Shown: positions 18,820 to 28,653, numbered from the stretch's first letter. The stretch is DNA of 64,000 bases from Pseudomonas sp. H3(2019) (GCF_007713465.1 NZ_VMSG01000001.1:1-64000); one strand, 5' to 3'. The notes: generated by a model not told the origin, from the sequence alone. A program made the numbers and translations.

Positions 18820-19469
18820 GCACTCCGGGTTTCTATGGAAAGTTGGCCAGTCGCGGGGACTTTGTCAGCCGTGGCTTGCCGCAGAGTTTTATCGGCCCCT
18901 GGGATTCGTGGCTGGCGGCGGGTCTGCTCGCCAGCCAGACCAGCCTCGGGGACCGTTGGCTGGACGCCTATCTGGTCAGTCCGCTGTGGCGCTTTATGGT
19001 CGGGGCCGGTGTATGTGGGCCGCAGGCCGCCGTTGGCGTGGTGATGCCGAGCATCGATCGAGTTGGCCGGTATTTTCCGCTGACCGTCGCGGTGCTGCTG
19101 GATCACGACGCTGACCCAGCGTCGGTGGTGGGCCGTTCGGATGTCTGGTTTGAACAGGTTGAGCAATTGCTGTTGAGCACGTTGAGCGTGGAGGCAAGCT
19201 TCGAAGCCTTCGGTGCAGGCCTTACGACGCTGGGCAGTCCGGCTTGCCTGCCACGCACGCCAAGCAGCCGGTTTGCCGGCCTGCATCGCTTTGCTGCCAC
19301 CGACCCGAAGGCGCGAATGACTGCGCTTGCCGAACAAGCCTGCGAAGGCGCAAGTCTGTGGTGGGGCCAGGGTTCGGAGCGTATCGCCCCCGCTTTATTG
19401 CGGTGTCAGGGCCTGCCTGTCGCCGCCGATTTTGCGCAATTTTTGCTCGGCCAAGAAGGTGTTGTGTAG
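18816..19469 (+). CDS. tagF: T6SS post-translational repressor TagF
   Basis: TagF holds the H1-type T6SS inactive unless it is relieved, and acts in parallel to the threonine-phosphorylation pathway. The 217-residue protein starts MSTPGFYGKLASRGDFVSR, the usual TagF opening (GFYGKLPxxGDFVxR). It contains DSWLAAGL and the SIDRVGRYFPLTV motif characteristic of the family. It lies between tssM and pppA with a 4-nt overlap upstream and no gap downstream, as in P. aeruginosa. Confidence 0.94.
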   Translation: MSTPGFYGKLASRGDFVSRGLPQSFIGPWDSWLAAGLLASQTSLGDRWLDAYLVSPLWRFMVGAGVCGPQAAVGVVMPSIDRVGRYFPLTVAVLLDHDADPASVVGRSDVWFEQVEQLLLSTLSVEASFEAFGAGLTTLGSPACLPRTPSSRFAGLHRFAATDPKARMTALAEQACEGASLWWGQGSERIAPALLRCQGLPVAADFAQFLLGQEGVV

Positions 19470-20201
19470 ATGCGTCCAAGCGCTGGAAAGACGTTCAAGT
19501 CTGCAAGCAAAAGCCATGTCGGTATGGTCCGCCAGGTGAATGAAGACGCTTGCCTGGACCTGCCGGAAAACGGCCTGTGGGTGGTCGCCGATGGCATGGG
19601 CGGGCACGCGGCGGGCGACTACGTCAGCAGTCTGATCGTCGACAGCGTGCGCAGCATTGCCGTGGGCCGATCGCTGGACGAATACGCCGCGGCGCTGAAA
19701 AACGACCTGCTGCGGGTCAACGCCGCCGTGCGCGAAGAAACCGCCAACCGTGGCGTGATCATGATGGGCAGCACTGTGGTGTTGCTGGCGACGCGTGACT
19801 TGCGCGGGGTGTGTCTGTGGGCGGGCGACAGCCGCTTGTATCGCCTGCGTGACGGCCTGCTCGAAGGCATCTCGCGGGACCACAGTTACGTTCAGGATTT
19901 GCAGGACAGCGGCTTGCTCAGCGAAGCCGAGGCCCGGGTGCATCCACGGGCCAATATCGTCACCCGCGCCATCGGGGTCGATGCGCAACTGGACTTGGCG
20001 ATGGTCGAGCTGCTGTTGATGCCCGGCGACAGTTACCTGTTGTGCAGCGACGGGCTGAACAAGACCGTCGAGGACCATGAAATCGCCGAGGTGCTGAACC
20101 ACGACGACGCCGGGGAAATCGCCAGCAGCCTGGTGTCCCTGGGCCTGATGCGCGGTGCTCCGGACAACATCACCGTCATCGTCGTGAAGGTGCCTTCATG
20201 A
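19470..20201 (+). CDS. pppA: T6SS PP2C-type protein phosphatase PppA
   Basis: PppA removes phosphate from Fha1 and so counteracts PpkA, resetting the apparatus. The 243-residue protein is a PP2C phosphatase with metal-binding motifs in order: VNEDACLDL near residue 20, WVVADGMGGHAAGDY near 36-50, WAGDSRLYRL near 112, LCSDGLNK near 192, and a final DNITVIVVKV. It starts directly after tagF and overlaps ppkA by 4 nt, so kinase and phosphatase are made together. Confidence 0.95.
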   Translation: MRPSAGKTFKSASKSHVGMVRQVNEDACLDLPENGLWVVADGMGGHAAGDYVSSLIVDSVRSIAVGRSLDEYAAALKNDLLRVNAAVREETANRGVIMMGSTVVLLATRDLRGVCLWAGDSRLYRLRDGLLEGISRDHSYVQDLQDSGLLSEAEARVHPRANIVTRAIGVDAQLDLAMVELLLMPGDSYLLCSDGLNKTVEDHEIAEVLNHDDAGEIASSLVSLGLMRGAPDNITVIVVKVPS

Positions 20202-23200
20202 ACCCGACCGTGAACATTCTGATTCCGGGCTACGACATCGACGGTGAGATCGGCGAAGGCGCCATGGCCAGCGTTTACCTGGCGACCCAGCGCTCGCTGG
20301 AGCGCAAGGTGGCATTGAAAATCATGGCCGCCGCGCTGGCGGCCGACCCGAGCTTCTGCGAGCGCTTCCTGCGAGAAGGCAAAACCCTGGCGCGCCTGTC
20401 TCACCCACATACGGTCACCATCCATGACATCGGCAATGTCGGTGAGCTGTATTACATGGCCATGGAATACCTGCCCAACGGCACGCTCAAGGAGCGCATC
20501 GCCGCCGGCCTGACGCCGGAGCAGGGCCTGATCTACATCCGCCAGATCGCCTCGGCCCTGGGCTATGCCCATGGGCTGGGACTGGTTCATCGCGACGTCA
20601 AACCAGCGAACATTCTGTTCCGTGCCGATGGCACGGCGGTGCTCTCGGACTTCGGCATCGCCAAGTCCCTGGACGACCGTACTCAGTTCACCCAGGCCGG
20701 TTTCGCCGTCGGCACGCCCAGCTACATGAGCCCGGAACAGGCGCGCGGCCAGGACATTGACGGTCGGGCCGACCTTTATGCCCTGGGGGTGGTGCTCTAC
20801 GAAATCCTTGTCGGCAAACTGCCGTACACCGGCAACGATGCGCTCTCCACGGCCTTGGCACATTTGACCGAACCCTTGCCGGAGCTGCCGGTGCACCACG
20901 GTCGTTATCAAGAGGTGCTGCGCCAGCTGTTGGCCAAGGATCCGGCCGACCGTTTCCCGGATGCGGCGGCGCTATTGCGGGCGCTGGATAATCTGCCCGG
21001 GGAATCGGTTGAAGCAACCACGATCCGGCCGTTGCCGATTCCGGCGTTGCTGAAGTCGACCGGCGATGACCTGGCGGGATTGACGCCGGTGTCTATCGAC
21101 ATACCCAGCGGCCCTGTGCAGTCGCAACCCCGACCCACGCCAACTCCGCCAACCGTGAAGCCGACGCCGCAGTCCTCGATCTCGGAGCAACGAAAGAGCC
21201 CCATGTTCGCACTCGCTGCCGTCGCGGTGGCCGTGGCGCTGGCCTTGGGCGGCGTGGGTTATGGGTGGCTGGGCCGTGATGCTAAAGTCGATGCCGACGT
21301 GAAGCCGCCGCTGGTTTCCGCACCGCCAACCTCTACACCCCTGGTCAATACGCCGCCCGCCGTGGCGGCGATGGAGGTCGATGGCGGTCAGCGTCCGCTG
21401 CTGATGGCCGGCAAAAAAACCTTGTTCCAGCGGGTGCTCAGCAAGCCGGGTGCGACGCTCGCCAGCGAAGCGGGGGCCGCGCCTGGCAAGGCCTTGCCGG
21501 CGTTTTCCGTACTTTACGTCTATCAGCGCAAAGAGGTTGATGGCAGCCCTTGGCTGCGTGTCGGCGCGGCGACTGACGGGCGCAGTGACGGCTGGTTACC
21601 GGCCGCGCAGGTCAGCGACTGGAAGCAAAGCCTAGTGCTCAAGTTCACCGAACGCTCCGGCCGTGCGCCGGTGATGTTTCTGCGTCAGGCCGGCGACGTG
21701 GAGAAGCTGCTGGCCGACCCGTCAGCGGCAAAAAACCTGCTGCTCAAGACCCAGCAAAACCCCGAAGACAATCAACGCGTGTTGGCCCTGGAACCGGCCG
21801 CGAGCGCGGTGCCGCAGAACCAGTTTTACCTGTTGCCGATCTTTGATTCGCGCGAGAGTTTCGATGAGAACGGCCAGCCGGTGCAGTTGCTGAACGTGGC
21901 GTCCATCGACCCCGGTAATGCTCCGAAGGCTGCCGCCAGCAACACGCCAATCATTACCGCCAACGCCGACGCATTCCGCACCGCCGTGGTACTGGTGCTC
22001 GATACCACCGTGTCCATGCAGCCCTACATCGATCAGGTGCGCGAGGTCGTGCACAAGCTGCAAGCCCGCATCGCCGAGCGCGGCGAGCAGGACAGCGTCA
22101 GCTTCGGCCTGGTGGGGTTTCGCAACAGCATCAAGAAAACACCGGGTCTGGAATACGTCGCTAAAACCTTGATCACCCTGGAACAGGGCCGCGACCCACA
22201 GCGCTTCATGGAGTTGGCGCGGCAGGTCAAGGCGACCACGGTCTCGAGCCATTCGTTCAACGAAGATGCGTTTGCCGGTGTGATGGAAGCGGTCGAGGGC
22301 ATGGATTGGTCCGGTTATGGTGGGCGCTTGATTCTGTTGGTCACCGATGCTGGCGCCCTGCGCAAGAACGACCCGTATGCCTCCACACAAATGAACGAGG
22401 CCGAAGTGCGTCAGGCTGCGCTGGGCAAGCAGATCAAGATCTACGCCTTGCACTTGCTCAGCGACGCTGGCAAGAAAACCCACGCCGGTGCGCAAAGCCA
22501 ATATCGCACCCTGACCGCCGACGCCAACCCGCAGATCGGCGACCTGTACATTCCGGTACCGGGCGCCGATGTGCGCAAGTTGGGTGAGCGGGTGGACGAG
22601 ATCGGTTCGGTGTTTGCCGACCTGGTGCATCAGGTGCGCAGCAACACGCCGCAAACCGTGCCGCTGCTGAGCGCCGCGCCGAGCCTGACCGACAAATCGG
22701 CAGCCGTCGGCTACGCGATGCACATGGACTTCCTGGGGCGTAAAGCCGCCAGCCAGGCGCCACAACTGGTCAGCGCCTGGACCGCCGACCGCGACCTGAC
22801 CAACTCGGCACTGCCGGCGTTCCAGGTGTGCGTGATGCTGACCAAATTGCAGCTCAACGACTTGCAGCAATCGCTGAAACTGATCGTCGATGCCGCCCGC
22901 AAGACCCAGACCTCGCCGAAGAATTTCTTCCAGGAAATCGCCAGTGCCAGTGCCTACATGAGCCGCGATCCTTCGGCCTTGCGCAAGGGCGGCAATCTGG
23001 CCGATGGCGGGGTTCTGGGTGAGTACCTGGAAGGGCTGCCCTACCGCAGCAAGTCGTTGAGCATGACTCAGGACTTGTGGCTTTCCCTGAGCGTGGCCGA
23101 GCAGGAAGACTTTATCGACGAGCTGGATTCGAAAATCCGCCTCTACGAAACCTTCCATAACGACTTGGCCAACTGGGTGCGTTTCGGCGATGCCGAGCCG

Positions 23201-23242
23201 GGGGATGCCTTGTACCGCGTTCCGTTGTCGACGCTGCCGTGA
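20198..23242 (+). CDS. ppkA: T6SS Ser/Thr kinase PpkA with vWA domain
   Basis: PpkA is the inner-membrane kinase that phosphorylates Fha1 after a periplasmic signal passed by TagQRST, turning the T6SS on. The 1014-residue protein has a cytoplasmic kinase domain (about 10-270) with catalytic Lys41, HRD at 131-133 and DFG at 151-153. A proline-rich linker is followed by one transmembrane helix (336-358), a small SH3-like region near 405-475, and a von Willebrand factor A domain near 593-800 with the metal site DTTVS. Size and layout match P. aeruginosa PpkA. It is followed by tagT with a TGATG overlap. Confidence 0.95.
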   Translation: MNPTVNILIPGYDIDGEIGEGAMASVYLATQRSLERKVALKIMAAALAADPSFCERFLREGKTLARLSHPHTVTIHDIGNVGELYYMAMEYLPNGTLKERIAAGLTPEQGLIYIRQIASALGYAHGLGLVHRDVKPANILFRADGTAVLSDFGIAKSLDDRTQFTQAGFAVGTPSYMSPEQARGQDIDGRADLYALGVVLYEILVGKLPYTGNDALSTALAHLTEPLPELPVHHGRYQEVLRQLLAKDPADRFPDAAALLRALDNLPGESVEATTIRPLPIPALLKSTGDDLAGLTPVSIDIPSGPVQSQPRPTPTPPTVKPTPQSSISEQRKSPMFALAAVAVAVALALGGVGYGWLGRDAKVDADVKPPLVSAPPTSTPLVNTPPAVAAMEVDGGQRPLLMAGKKTLFQRVLSKPGATLASEAGAAPGKALPAFSVLYVYQRKEVDGSPWLRVGAATDGRSDGWLPAAQVSDWKQSLVLKFTERSGRAPVMFLRQAGDVEKLLADPSAAKNLLLKTQQNPEDNQRVLALEPAASAVPQNQFYLLPIFDSRESFDENGQPVQLLNVASIDPGNAPKAAASNTPIITANADAFRTAVVLVLDTTVSMQPYIDQVREVVHKLQARIAERGEQDSVSFGLVGFRNSIKKTPGLEYVAKTLITLEQGRDPQRFMELARQVKATTVSSHSFNEDAFAGVMEAVEGMDWSGYGGRLILLVTDAGALRKNDPYASTQMNEAEVRQAALGKQIKIYALHLLSDAGKKTHAGAQSQYRTLTADANPQIGDLYIPVPGADVRKLGERVDEIGSVFADLVHQVRSNTPQTVPLLSAAPSLTDKSAAVGYAMHMDFLGRKAASQAPQLVSAWTADRDLTNSALPAFQVCVMLTKLQLNDLQQSLKLIVDAARKTQTSPKNFFQEIASASAYMSRDPSALRKGGNLADGGVLGEYLEGLPYRSKSLSMTQDLWLSLSVAEQEDFIDELDSKIRLYETFHNDLANWVRFGDAEPGDALYRVPLSTLP

Positions 23243-23958
23243 TGCTGAACATGAGCGCGGTGCACAAGAGCCGGGGCGCCGGCAGCCAGCGCTACAGCCT
23301 GGTGATTCCACGGCTGCAACTGCGTGCCGGTGAACAACTGGCGGTGGTTGGTCCCAGCGGTTGCGGCAAAAGCACGTTGCTGGATTTGCTGGCGCTGGTG
23401 CTGGCTCCGGATCAGGCCGGGCAGTTTGATTTTGCGCCCGACCAAACCAGGACAGACATCAGCGGGCTGTGGCGCGCAGATGCGCAAAGCGCCTTGGCGG
23501 ACCTGCGCAGCCGACACTTGGGCTATGTACTGCAAACCGGTGGCCTGCTGGATTTTCTGGACGTGCGCGGCAACATCGACCTGTCGCGCAAACTGCTCGG
23601 CTTGAAAGACGACGGCAGCGTGGATCGTCTGGCCGGGGCGTTGGATATCGCCGATCAACTGGGCAAAAAACCGGGTGACTTGTCTGTCGGCCAACGGCAA
23701 CGGGTGAGTTGCGCCCGCGCCCTGGCCCATGGGCCGCGTCTGCTGCTGGCCGATGAACCGACCGCCGCCCTCGATCCGCTGAACGCGGAGCGAGTGATGC
23801 AATTGCTGGTGACCCAGGCCCGCGAACACGGCGTGTGCTGCGTTGTCGCCACCCACGACGAGTCGCTGGCACGCGCCAGCGGTTTGCAGGTGCGGCGCAT
23901 CAGTTGTCGTCGCGACGTCGATGGCGGCGTCACCGCCACCCTCGGGGAGGCCTGCTGA
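23242..23958 (+). CDS. tagT: T6SS-associated ABC transporter ATPase TagT
   Basis: TagT is the ATPase of the TagST transporter-like complex that acts upstream of PpkA in the H1 system, probably as a signal transducer. The 238-residue protein has Walker A GPSGCGKSTLL near 33, the signature LSVGQRQRV near 148, and Walker B LLLADEPTAALD near 167. The GTG at 23239 is another possible start, but the ATG at 23242 overlaps the ppkA stop as TGATG and is preferred. The next gene overlaps in the same way. Confidence 0.92.
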   Translation: MLNMSAVHKSRGAGSQRYSLVIPRLQLRAGEQLAVVGPSGCGKSTLLDLLALVLAPDQAGQFDFAPDQTRTDISGLWRADAQSALADLRSRHLGYVLQTGGLLDFLDVRGNIDLSRKLLGLKDDGSVDRLAGALDIADQLGKKPGDLSVGQRQRVSCARALAHGPRLLLADEPTAALDPLNAERVMQLLVTQAREHGVCCVVATHDESLARASGLQVRRISCRRDVDGGVTATLGEAC

Positions 23959-25154
23959 TGCGCAACACGCTAGTGGCTTCCCTGGCCTGGCAGGATTACC
24001 GCAACGATGCATGGCTGTCGGCCTGTTCGGTGCTGGCGCTGGTGGCGGTGGTCGCGCCGCTGCTGGTGCTGTTCGGCTTGAAATTCGGCCTGGTCAGCAG
24101 TTTGACCGAACGCTTGGAAAACGACCCGGCCACTCGGGAAATCATCCCCCTGGGTGGCGGCCGGTTCAGTGCCACGTTTATCGCACAGTTGAGCCAGCGC
24201 AGTGACGTGGCTTTCGCCTTGCCGCGCACCCGACAGATTGCCGCGACGGCGGATCTGACCGCTGGCGCCGCGACGGTGACCGTCGAAATGATCCCCACCG
24301 CCGGCAACGACCCCTTGCTCGGCAGTCTTCCGGTGCCCCAAGGGCTGGATCAGGTACTGCTCAGCCAGACCGCCGCCGAAAAGCTCGGGGCCAAGGCCGG
24401 TGATTGGCTGGTGGCCAGTGTCGGTCGGCAGGTGGCCGGTCGTGGTGAAGCGCAACGCACTCGCGTCCAGGTGCTGCACGTTCTGCCGCTGGAAGCCTTC
24501 GCCCGGGATGGATTGTTCGCGCCCTTGACGTTACTGGAAGCGGCTGAAGATTACCGCGACGGCCGCGCCGTGCCGGCGTTCGGTTGGCCAGGCGATGCGG
24601 TGGGCGTGTCGGAGCAGCGGGTGTATCCGGCGTTTCGCCTGTACGCCCGCAGCCTCAAGGATGTCGAGCCGCTGCGCCAGTACTTTGCTGCGCAGAACCT
24701 GCTGGTCTCGACCCAGGCCCAGACCATCGCCCAAGTGCAATCGCTGAGCCGCAACCTGTCGATCGTGTTCTGGATCATCGCCGGATTGGCCTTGGCGGGA
24801 GCGTTCGCGGCGATTTTTGCCGGCGCGTTGGCGGCGGTCGAGCGCAAACGCCGAGACTTGTCGGTGTTGCGCCTTCTGGGGTTTTCCACGGCGGCGTTGC
24901 TTTTGTTTGTGGTGTTGCAGGCGCTGTACAGCGCCGGCCTTGCCGCCCTATTGAGTGCCGGGCTGTATGGCCTGGCGCAATCGGGCCTGAACCATTTATT
25001 TGTGCAGATGCCAGGCGAGTACGCCAGCCATCTGCTGGCGCGTCACTACGCGTTTGCCTTCGTGGCCGTGCTCGGCGTCAGCGCTGTGGCAGCGGCTTGT
25101 GGTGGCTGGCGAGTGGCGCGTATCCAGGCGTTTGAAGGAATCCGAGATGTATAA
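23958..25154 (+). CDS. tagS: T6SS-associated ABC transporter permease TagS
   Basis: TagS is the membrane partner of TagT. The 398-residue protein has the topology of a MacB/FtsX-type permease: an N-terminal helix near 18-42 (SVLALVAVVAPLLVLFGL), a periplasmic domain of about 220 residues, and three helices at the C-terminus (about 270-295, 310-340 and 360-385). The start at 23958 forms a TGATG overlap with tagT, and the end overlaps the start of tagR by 8 nt. With TagQ and TagR it forms the membrane sensing branch of the threonine-phosphorylation pathway. Confidence 0.9.
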   Translation: MRNTLVASLAWQDYRNDAWLSACSVLALVAVVAPLLVLFGLKFGLVSSLTERLENDPATREIIPLGGGRFSATFIAQLSQRSDVAFALPRTRQIAATADLTAGAATVTVEMIPTAGNDPLLGSLPVPQGLDQVLLSQTAAEKLGAKAGDWLVASVGRQVAGRGEAQRTRVQVLHVLPLEAFARDGLFAPLTLLEAAEDYRDGRAVPAFGWPGDAVGVSEQRVYPAFRLYARSLKDVEPLRQYFAAQNLLVSTQAQTIAQVQSLSRNLSIVFWIIAGLALAGAFAAIFAGALAAVERKRRDLSVLRLLGFSTAALLLFVVLQALYSAGLAALLSAGLYGLAQSGLNHLFVQMPGEYASHLLARHYAFAFVAVLGVSAVAAACGGWRVARIQAFEGIRDV

Positions 25155-26889
25155 GTTACTGGGCGCCGCTGTGGTGCTGAGCCTGGCCAGCATGGGCATG
25201 GCTGGTTTTGCGAGTGCCGATGAAAGCACAGACAAACTGGACAACCCCAAGCCGTTACCCGATGACGTCAGCCTGCCGCTGCCGTGCGAAGGGCAGATGG
25301 TGTTTCGTTACGTCTACATCCTGGCCCAGGGCACTCTGGACGACCGCGAGATCAGCCTCGGCTATCCATTCAGTGAGGACGAGGCCGGTTATCAACAGTC
25401 GTTCATCTCCGGTTACCGCCGGGACTTTATCAACGGCCAGTTCACCCTCAAGGATCTGCCCAAGGATTGGGGCAAGACCATCACGCCGTTGATGCCCAAG
25501 ACCGACAGCAAGACCCCGCTCAAACCGATGCTCTATTTCATCGGCAAATACGAGGTCACCGCCCGCCAATACGCCGAGGTCATGGCCCAGGCACAATCGT
25601 TGGCCAGCGGCGAGCCGGCACCGGCCTGCGAGGCCTTGCAAGCCGAGGTCCCGCAAGGCATGGCCGGGCGTTTGCCCAAGGTGAAATTGTCGCGATTCGA
25701 GGCCGAACGCTTCTCTGCGGTGTACAGCGCCTGGCTGACGAAATACCACAAGGAGCTGCTACCGGTGAGTGGTCGCGGCACCTCGGCTGAAGAGGGCGGG
25801 CTGGGTTTTGTGCGCTTGCCGACCGAGGTCGAATGGGAATTTGCTGCCCGTGGCGGGCAGGCCGTTAGCCGCCAGGAACTGGAAGGACGCCTGTTTCCCC
25901 GTCGTCTGGAAGGCAGCGAAGGCGACGGGCCGCTGGCGGACTGGGCGGTCTTCAACCAGGTTGCCGGTGGCACTGGCCAGGCAGCGCGGCTGATGCCGAT
26001 CGGTACCAAACTGCCTAACCCTATCGGCCTGTTCGACGTGATCGGCAACGCCGCCGAGATGGTCCAGGAGTCCTTCCAGCTCGTGCACGCCGGACGTCGC
26101 CAAGGTGCCTACGGCGGCTTCGTGGTCAAGGGCGGTAACTACCTGGAAGGCGAGGGCACCTTGTTCACCGGGATGCGTCGTGAGTACCCGCTGTTCGCCG
26201 CCGACGGCACCGAGCAAAGCAACGAAACCACCGGGTTCCGGGTTGCGATTGGCGCGTTGTCGGCGCCACGTTCGCGCTACAAGGAACTGTTTACCCAATG
26301 GCAGAAAGAAGGTCGGCTGGCTTCGCTGACCGATGCCATCGACGACGCCCAGGACCCGACCAAACGCCTGGACAGCATCATCTCCGCCAGTATCGACCCG
26401 CGCCTGCAAGCGGAGTTGGGGCTGGTCAACGAAGAGCTCAAGCGCAACGTCTCGCTGATCGCCCAGCAGCGCGAGGAAGCGGCTGGCAACCTGATCCAGT
26501 CGGCGGCCCTGGTGGCCGAGACCGTCAACAACTACAACATTCGCCTGACCAATTTGCAGAAGAGTCGCCAGCAGGCCGTGGACGCCAAGGACGAGGCCAG
26601 CGCCAAGCTGTTCGCCACGGCCATCGACAACGGCCGCAGCGCGCTGGACGGCGCGGTGGCGATCTACATCGACAACCTGGCAACCGGCACGCGCTACACC
26701 GATGCCGTGATCCAGGCGCAGCTTCAACGTATCAAGGAAGAGTTGGATCGCAAGCCAGTACTGGGCAAGAGCCTGGTCACGCGCGCGACGTTATTCGTGC
26801 GCCATGTCGGTGATTATCGTCAGCAACGACGAGCCGACCCGGCGACGATATTAAAGGAATTGCTCGCATCGAGCGCTCAGCGGTCTTGA
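25147..26889 (+). CDS. tagR: T6SS periplasmic activator TagR (formylglycine-generating-enzyme fold)
   Basis: TagR acts in the periplasm or at the outer membrane to promote PpkA activity in the H1 pathway. The 580-residue protein begins with a signal peptide (MYKLLGAAVVLSLASMGMAG, cut near ASA-DE). It carries a sulfatase-modifying-factor-like domain with YFIGKYEVTARQYAEVM, RLPTEVEWEFAARGG, PIGLFDVIGNAAEMV and NETTGFRVAIG. A helical C-terminal extension of about 190 residues, rich in Gln and Glu, follows. The ATG at 25147 is preferred because it gives a proper signal peptide. Confidence 0.92.
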   Translation: MYKLLGAAVVLSLASMGMAGFASADESTDKLDNPKPLPDDVSLPLPCEGQMVFRYVYILAQGTLDDREISLGYPFSEDEAGYQQSFISGYRRDFINGQFTLKDLPKDWGKTITPLMPKTDSKTPLKPMLYFIGKYEVTARQYAEVMAQAQSLASGEPAPACEALQAEVPQGMAGRLPKVKLSRFEAERFSAVYSAWLTKYHKELLPVSGRGTSAEEGGLGFVRLPTEVEWEFAARGGQAVSRQELEGRLFPRRLEGSEGDGPLADWAVFNQVAGGTGQAARLMPIGTKLPNPIGLFDVIGNAAEMVQESFQLVHAGRRQGAYGGFVVKGGNYLEGEGTLFTGMRREYPLFAADGTEQSNETTGFRVAIGALSAPRSRYKELFTQWQKEGRLASLTDAIDDAQDPTKRLDSIISASIDPRLQAELGLVNEELKRNVSLIAQQREEAAGNLIQSAALVAETVNNYNIRLTNLQKSRQQAVDAKDEASAKLFATAIDNGRSALDGAVAIYIDNLATGTRYTDAVIQAQLQRIKEELDRKPVLGKSLVTRATLFVRHVGDYRQQRRADPATILKELLASSAQRS

Positions 26890-26973
26890 TCGTTCGTTGT
26901 ACAGCAAGCTTGGAAGGGACTCAGGCGGCGATGGGCCGTGCTGAGCTGGTCAAACTTAAAAGAGAACACAACT

Positions 26974-27903
26974 ATGCTTTCCTCCCGTAAACCTTTTGCT
27001 TCGCTTTCCAAGCGTCATTTGCTGCTGATTGCCGTCGGCTTCAGCACCGTACTGACCGGTTGCGCCACGTCGCCGACCGCCAAGGTCGCCTCGAGCACCA
27101 AGGTCGAGTACTACCCCAACTGCTACGAGCCGGTGCAGCACCTGCGTGCCACCGATTCGAACATGACCAAGTCGGTCGTCACCGGCGCGGCCGTCGGCGC
27201 CGTCGGCGGTGCACTGCTGGGCGCCCTGACCGATTCCGAGCACCGTGGCCGCAACGCCGCCATCGGTGCAGCGGGCGGTGCCGTGGCGGGCGGCGCGGCC
27301 GGTTACTACACCGAGCGTCAGAAGCAGATCGCCGATGACAACCAGCGCATCGCGTCCTATGCCACCGACGTCAACAAAAGCGCCGCCGACATCGACCGCA
27401 GCACCGCTTACGCCAAGACTTCGCAGCAGTGCTACCAGAGCGCGTTCACCAAGCTGGTCGCCGACCGCAAGGCCAAGACCGTCAGCGACACCGAAGGCCA
27501 CAAGCGCCTGGCAGAAATCGTCGCAGGCCTCAAAGAGTCCAACGACCTGATCGTTGCGGTTAACGGTAAAGCCAGCGAAGACCTGAACAACTACACCCAG
27601 GCCTACGAAAAAGACCTGCAACAAGTCGGCGTGAAGCGCACCGACGTGGTCACCGTGGCGACCGCCGACACCACGCCGGTCGTGACTCCGACCAAGAGCA
27701 AAAAAGTAGTGAAAGTGGCGAAAAAACCAGTGCTGCCAACCGTGCCGAAAGAAGCGGTCAGCACCGAGAAAACTCTGCAGACCGCCCAAGCCAAACAGGC
27801 TGAAAGCAAGCAGGTTGCCAGTGCCGGCACCACTCAGGTCAACAGCATGTGCAAAAACCCGGACCTGGGCGACTGGGCACCGGTGCCTTGCCCGAATGTT
27901 TGA
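26974..27903 (+). CDS. tagQ: T6SS outer-membrane lipoprotein TagQ
   Basis: TagQ is an outer-membrane lipoprotein that anchors TagR. The 309-residue protein starts MLSSRKPFASLSKRH and has a lipobox VLTGC near residue 31. A glycine-rich stretch (AVGAVGGALLGAL, AAGGAVAGGAAGYYTERQKQ) like that of glycine-zipper lipoproteins follows, then a long helical region and a Lys/Thr-rich tail. It ends with two conserved-looking Cys residues (NSMCKNPDLGDW, PCPNV). The start has AAAGAGA upstream. It is the last gene of the cluster-1 plus operon, followed by a palindrome. Confidence 0.9.
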   Translation: MLSSRKPFASLSKRHLLLIAVGFSTVLTGCATSPTAKVASSTKVEYYPNCYEPVQHLRATDSNMTKSVVTGAAVGAVGGALLGALTDSEHRGRNAAIGAAGGAVAGGAAGYYTERQKQIADDNQRIASYATDVNKSAADIDRSTAYAKTSQQCYQSAFTKLVADRKAKTVSDTEGHKRLAEIVAGLKESNDLIVAVNGKASEDLNNYTQAYEKDLQQVGVKRTDVVTVATADTTPVVTPTKSKKVVKVAKKPVLPTVPKEAVSTEKTLQTAQAKQAESKQVASAGTTQVNSMCKNPDLGDWAPVPCPNV

Positions 27904-27923
27904 TTGAGTTGTTGTAGGCCTTT

Positions 27924-27954
27924 GATCGTTCCTGCGCTTTGCGTGGGAACGATC
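27924..27954. repeat. REP-like palindrome after tagQ (possible terminator)
   Basis: GATCGTTCC (27924-27932) pairs with GGAACGATC at the right end around TGCGCTTTGCGTG. It belongs to the same family as the elements at 7087, 56221 and 58170. It is 21 nt past the tagQ stop and could end or attenuate the cluster-1 transcript before the accessory island. Confidence 0.7.
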
Positions 27955-28110
27955 TGTACGGGCTACGCCTTGGCGCTATGCGCCGCCAGCGTATTTGCTC
28001 TCCTTACCAACTTCCATAGGAGATACCGAATTTGTCGATGTAGACTTTTTTCAAAGTGGGCGCATCGCAATCGCTGCGATGACCACTGGCAAACATCCAA
28101 CGTGGACGCA

Positions 28111-28497
28111 ATGACTTTAAGAGTTACTTTAGGTTTAATTATTTATCTGTTGGTGGCGGTTCTGTATTTCTTTGCTCATGATTATGGGGTTATTTTTTAT
28201 AAGACTCATATGGGCGGATTTACAGCGAGAGGGGTCGCAATAGGTGGCACTGCGGAACTGACATTTTATTTTTTTATTTTCGTAAACATTGTTGTATTTG
28301 TTATGCCGACATTGGTGGCAAAAATTGTGCCGATAGTGCTGATGGTCGCTATCGTGCTTTTCTATTTTCTTCCCGAAAATCCGGTTCGTGCAATGGCCTA
28401 TAGCGGGCTTACGTTCAGTATGAGCATATTGGCGCTGGTCACTCGTTTAATGGTGGACCGACAAATGCCCCGGCGGAAAATTTACTCTAATTCATGA
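28111..28497 (+). CDS. Small polytopic membrane protein, island paralogue A1
   Basis: The 128-residue protein has three or four predicted transmembrane helices (LGLIIYLLVAVLYFF, TFYFFIFVNIVVFVMPTL and two more) and the core motif LPENPVRA. It is a clear paralogue of the protein at 30723-31148 (LPENPLRA, NLVAKLLLL against TLVAKIVPIVL). The gene is noticeably AT-richer than the T6SS genes, which suggests recent transfer. I do not recognise a family. Its place beside T6SS genes, its small size and the paralogy suggest an immunity-type protein protecting the inner membrane, but no effector is next to it. The ATG at 28111 lacks a strong ribosome site. Confidence 0.6.
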   Translation: MTLRVTLGLIIYLLVAVLYFFAHDYGVIFYKTHMGGFTARGVAIGGTAELTFYFFIFVNIVVFVMPTLVAKIVPIVLMVAIVLFYFLPENPVRAMAYSGLTFSMSILALVTRLMVDRQMPRRKIYSNS

Positions 28498-28512
28498 TCA
28501 GGCAGCCAACCC

Positions 28513-28653
28513 ATGTCCTTTAACCACTGCGACCAGAGCGAACTTACCTCACTTCGTCAGTTGGGCCGCCGTTTCGCTGAGCATCGTCCGGTGTTGGCGC
28601 TGTTTCCGAAAAATTGGGCTGTCCCGAGTGCTCTTGAGGTACCTGGAAAATGA
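28513..28653 (+). pseudogene. Fragment of the tssF 5' end (copy R1)
   Basis: A 46-codon ORF starts MSFNHCDQSELTSLRQLGRR and continues FAEHRPVLALF. This lines up with the start of cluster-2 TssF at 36681 (SFNHYYQSELTALRQLGRR, FAERSPALAPF) at about three residues in four. After about 31 residues the similarity stops and the frame ends at a TGA that overlaps the next ATG (ATGA). It is therefore a scrap of a tssF gene, not a working baseplate protein. Two shorter copies of the same upstream and start region occur near 29985 and 31570. Confidence 0.75.
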